A stretch of 16,996 bases of DNA, taken from positions 1-16,996 of the forward strand of contig JAZQIV010000012.1 of assembly GCA_045541305.1 (NCBI GenBank), read 5' to 3'. A program made the translations under genes and the position numbers. Position 1 is the first letter of the stretch, and the number at the start of each line of letters is the position of its first letter. Under the pieces are notes generated by a model. That model searched no databases, was not told the DNA's origin, and saw only the letters and a program-made list of their open reading frames with translations. The DNA comes from RGIG3009 sp045541305. GTDB lineage: Bacteria > Bacillota > Clostridia > Oscillospirales > Acutalibacteraceae. This document shows, one piece after another, positions 14,477 to 16,996 of this stretch.

Positions 14477-14483
14477 GCGGAGG
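14477..14483 (+). promoter_or_regulatory. Ribosome binding site fixing the ymfF start
   Basis: GCGGAGG lies eight bases before ATG 14492. It rules out the in-frame GTG at 14414, which lies upstream of the promoter and has no ribosome site. Confidence 0.85.
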
Positions 14484-14491
14484 TTTTTAAC

Positions 14492-15775
14492 ATGAAAGTG
14501 GAAAACAGACAACCGGCAGACGGCGTTTGCAGCGTTCGCCTGCCCGACAGCCGTTTCAAAACCACACAGCTGACGGTATCGCTTTTGATGCCGCTTGCCA
14601 AAGAAACGGTGGAAGCATACGCGTTGCTGCCGCGGGTGTTGATTCGCGGGTGTGCTGCGTACCCGAATTTTACGGCGCTGCATCGGCATTTGAACCGTTT
14701 GTACGGCGCTTCGGTTTCGGGCGACGTGGTGCGCGTGGGCGAGATGCAGGCGTTGGTTATGTCGGCGGAATGCACAGGCGACCGTTTTGCGATCCACGGT
14801 GAAAAACTGGCGACCGCCTGCGCGGAGCTGCTTTCGGAGATGCTGTTCCGCCCCGTGCTGGAAAACGGGGTGTTCCGCGCCGAGGATGTGGAAACCGAGC
14901 GGCGGTGCTTGGCGGAAGAGGTGCGCGCCGAGATCAACGAAAAGCGGTTTTATGCGCGTCGACAAGCCGAGCGGTTGCTGTGCCCTGAGGAGGCGTATGG
15001 GATCGGCCGTTACGGTGTAGCCCAAACGATTGAGCAGCTGATGCCGCAAGCGGTGACGGAAGCCTGGAAGAAGGTGCTTAAGCACGCACGCGTGCAGTTG
15101 CTGCTGCAGGGCGAGGGCGATTTATCTGAAGTGGAGGATACGTTTGGTCGGGAGTTTGCGGCGATCTGCTCCCGCGAGCCGAGCGTGTGCGTGACGGATA
15201 CCACCACGCGTATACCGCAGTTCCGCCGTCAGGTGGAGCACATGGAGGTGGGGCAATCCAAGCTGGTGATGGGTTTCCGCGCGGGATGTGCGGAGCCCGA
15301 CAGCGGCGTGCATGCCGTGCGGCTGATGAACGCGTTGTGGGGCGGCACGGCTACCTCTTTTTTGTTCCGCAACGTGCGCGAAAAATTGAGCTTGTGTTAT
15401 TATTGTTCGTCGATTTACGATCGGTTAAAAGGTGTTTTGTTTGTGCAAAGCGGCGTGGATGAGCAAAACGTTGAGCGCGCCGAAACCGAAATTTTGGCGC
15501 AGTTGGACATGATTCGAAACGGCGAGTTTACCGAAGAGGATTTAGAAGCCGCACGCCGCAGCATTGTGCAGAGCTTTGAAGCGGTGAACGATTCACAAAG
15601 TGCGCGGGCGGCGTGGTATATCGGGCAAACCGGCTTGCCGGAGGTTTGCACGCCGGAAAGCGCCTGCGATGCCATGGAAGCGGTCACCCGTGAAGAGGTG
15701 ATCCGCGCTGCGCAGGCGGTGACGTATGAGTGCGCGTATTTGTTGGCACAGAAAGGAGAGGCGACCGATGAGTAA
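14492..15775 (+). CDS. ymfF: M16-family protein without zinc motif, YmfF-like
   Basis: This 428-residue protein matches the length of Bacillus YmfF (about 426) and has the two-lobed M16 layout. The HxxEH zinc-binding motif is absent: the equivalent region reads ALHRHLNRLYGASVSGD (62-78). The second lobe shows the conserved segment REKLSLCYYCSSIYD, typical of the M16C half. It is therefore probably the inactive partner of the catalytic protein encoded next, as in mitochondrial processing peptidase and other M16B heterodimers. Databases name this family after elongation factor P 5-aminopentanol modification, from work in Bacillus; a role here is inference. The start at 14492 is set by GCGGAGG. 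Its last eight bases overlap the start of the next gene. Confidence 0.9.
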   Translation: MKVENRQPADGVCSVRLPDSRFKTTQLTVSLLMPLAKETVEAYALLPRVLIRGCAAYPNFTALHRHLNRLYGASVSGDVVRVGEMQALVMSAECTGDRFAIHGEKLATACAELLSEMLFRPVLENGVFRAEDVETERRCLAEEVRAEINEKRFYARRQAERLLCPEEAYGIGRYGVAQTIEQLMPQAVTEAWKKVLKHARVQLLLQGEGDLSEVEDTFGREFAAICSREPSVCVTDTTTRIPQFRRQVEHMEVGQSKLVMGFRAGCAEPDSGVHAVRLMNALWGGTATSFLFRNVREKLSLCYYCSSIYDRLKGVLFVQSGVDEQNVERAETEILAQLDMIRNGEFTEEDLEAARRSIVQSFEAVNDSQSARAAWYIGQTGLPEVCTPESACDAMEAVTREEVIRAAQAVTYECAYLLAQKGEATDE

Positions 15776-16996
15776 CTGGCAAGCGATTACCTGCAAGCAC
15801 ACGGGCGAACGGTGCTTTTATTTGTTGCATCGCTCGGGGTTGCCGATCTACGTGTGGCCGAAGGAAGGGTATGCTTCGTCCTATGCGGTGTTTGCAACAA
15901 ATTACGGTGCGATCGACACCGCGTATCGGGATGCCGAAAGCGGCAAGGCCGTGGAGGTGCCGGCGGGTATTGCGCATTATCTGGAGCACAAGTTGTTTGA
16001 AAACGAAGAGTGCGATGCGTTTGAGCGGTACGCGAAAACCGGTGCGAATGCCAATGCATATACCTCGTTTGACCACACGGCGTATCTGTTTTCCTGCACG
16101 CAGCAGGTGACGGAATCGCTGGAGATTCTGTTGGATTTTGTGCAGGATCCGTATTTTACCGAGCAAACGGTGGAAAAAGAACGCGGGATTATCGGGCAGG
16201 AGATCCGCATGTGCGAGGATTCGCCCTCGCGCACGGTGTTTTGCAATTTGCTGACAGCGTTATACCACAACCACCCCGTGCGCATCGACATTGCGGGAAC
16301 GGTGGAATCCATTGCCAAGATCACGCCGGAATTGTTATACGGCTGCTATCACGGGTTTTACGATCTGCACAACATGGTGTTGTCGGTGGCGGGAAACGTG
16401 ACGTGCGAGCAGGTGGAAGAGGTGGCGGACCGCCTGTTAAAGCCTGCGAGCGGCAAGGTGCCGGCGCGCGTGCCGGTGGAAGAGCCGATTACGGCGGCAC
16501 AATCCCGCATTGAGGTGCGCATGCCGGTTTCGGAGCCACTGTTTTACCTGGGATACAAAGTACCGCAGGATACGACAAACGGTGTGCGATTTGAATCGGC
16601 GGCGGAAACCGCGGCGGCAGACGTGCTGCAGGAATTGTTGGGCGGAAAAGGCAACGCCATGTATGCCGATCTGATGCGGCGCGGCTTGATTAACGCCTCG
16701 TTTGAGCTGGAATATTTTGATGGGCCGGGGTACGGCGTGTGGATTTTGGGCGGGGAATCGTCCGATCCCGATGCGGTTTGCGAAGCGTTCCGTGCAGAGG
16801 TGGCGCGGCTGTGCCGTGACGGCATTTCGCAGGATGAATTTGAAGCAGCACGCAACGCGGTGTACGGTCGGCTGGTTTCGCAGCTGGACAGCGTGGAAGC
16901 CTGCGGCGACACCGTTATCGGGGCGCACTTGGCGGGGCAATCGCCGTTTGCGGTACTTGACGAAGTGGCGACTCTTGATATACAATCGGTGTATCG
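15768..16996 (+). CDS. ymfH: M16-family zinc metalloprotease, YmfH-like (3' end outside window)
   Basis: I translated this frame directly; it is open from ATG 15768 to the window end (409 complete codons, no stop). The zinc motif is HYLEH (70-74), with the third ligand most likely Glu145 in IIGQEI, a spacing normal for M16 peptidases. The sequence around it closely follows Bacillus YmfH: EHKLFEN (73-79), ANAYTSFDHTAYLF (94-107) and FVQDPYFTEQTVEKE (122-136). The protein is usually about 430 residues, so only a short C-terminal piece is likely to be missing. ATG 15768 overlaps the ymfF stop by eight bases, and GAAAGGAGAG at 15751-15760 supplies the ribosome site, so the two are translationally coupled. 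The product is a probable catalytic subunit; its substrate is unknown. Confidence 0.93.
   Translation, partial: MSNWQAITCKHTGERCFYLLHRSGLPIYVWPKEGYASSYAVFATNYGAIDTAYRDAESGKAVEVPAGIAHYLEHKLFENEECDAFERYAKTGANANAYTSFDHTAYLFSCTQQVTESLEILLDFVQDPYFTEQTVEKERGIIGQEIRMCEDSPSRTVFCNLLTALYHNHPVRIDIAGTVESIAKITPELLYGCYHGFYDLHNMVLSVAGNVTCEQVEEVADRLLKPASGKVPARVPVEEPITAAQSRIEVRMPVSEPLFYLGYKVPQDTTNGVRFESAAETAAADVLQELLGGKGNAMYADLMRRGLINASFELEYFDGPGYGVWILGGESSDPDAVCEAFRAEVARLCRDGISQDEFEAARNAVYGRLVSQLDSVEACGDTVIGAHLAGQSPFAVLDEVATLDIQSVY

Noticed and set aside
14414..14491. N-terminal extension of the YmfF-like protein from GTG 14414
   Set aside because: The GTG lies upstream of the promoter and directly after the permease stop without a ribosome site; GCGGAGG supports ATG 14492.
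1..16996. CRISPR array, tRNA or rRNA genes, insertion sequence or prophage
   Set aside because: No direct-repeat array, cloverleaf, transposase, integrase or terminal inverted repeats were seen while reading the window.

Overview
The window looks like a chromosomal segment from an anaerobic, probably spore-forming Bacillota, most likely a clostridial or Ruminococcaceae-like gut-type bacterium. The evidence is a pyruvate:ferredoxin oxidoreductase, a SpoIID-type protein, a CwlD-type cortex amidase, a YmfF/YmfH M16 protein pair, strong AAGGAGG-like ribosome binding sites and sigma-A-like promoters. It is gene-dense with moderately high GC. I see no tRNA, rRNA, CRISPR array, insertion sequence or prophage gene, and no gene-free stretch longer than about 170 bases. 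The species assignment is inference.

Layout. 1-1845 is the C-terminal half of pyruvate:ferredoxin oxidoreductase (nifJ), closed by a strong terminator. 1963-3900 is a half-size ABC exporter with its own near-consensus promoter; its stop codon lies inside its terminator hairpin. 3986-4702 encodes a YjdF/DUF2238-like membrane protein that converges on, and overlaps by 4 bases, a SpoIID-family gene on the minus strand (4699-5673). A 94-base divergent region separates that gene from citrate synthase (5768-7141). An unrecognised multi-pass membrane protein with a very acidic tail follows (7248-8228), then a stand-alone glyceraldehyde-3-phosphate dehydrogenase (8397-9416).

9527-12212 reads as a three-gene operon: a small unknown membrane protein, a CwlD-like amidase and the DNA repair protein RadA, ended by a 13-bp perfect hairpin terminator. 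12323-14413 holds a periplasmic-adaptor-like protein and a MacB/FtsX-type permease with no ATPase gene beside them. 14492-16996 holds a pair of M16 peptidase-family genes. The first lacks the zinc motif (YmfF-like); the second has HYLEH (YmfH-like) and runs off the window end.

How the genes fit together. PFOR, citrate synthase and GAPDH belong to central carbon metabolism, but each appears to be transcribed separately. SpoIID and CwlD both act on peptidoglycan during sporulation in known relatives. The rest are envelope or transport functions plus RadA. I find no clear defence, mobile or biosynthetic island. The most unusual points are the ATPase-less adaptor/permease pair, the altered signature motif in the ABC exporter, a possible six-codon upstream ORF overlapping the citrate synthase start, the cwlD-radA coupling, and the acidic-tailed membrane protein.
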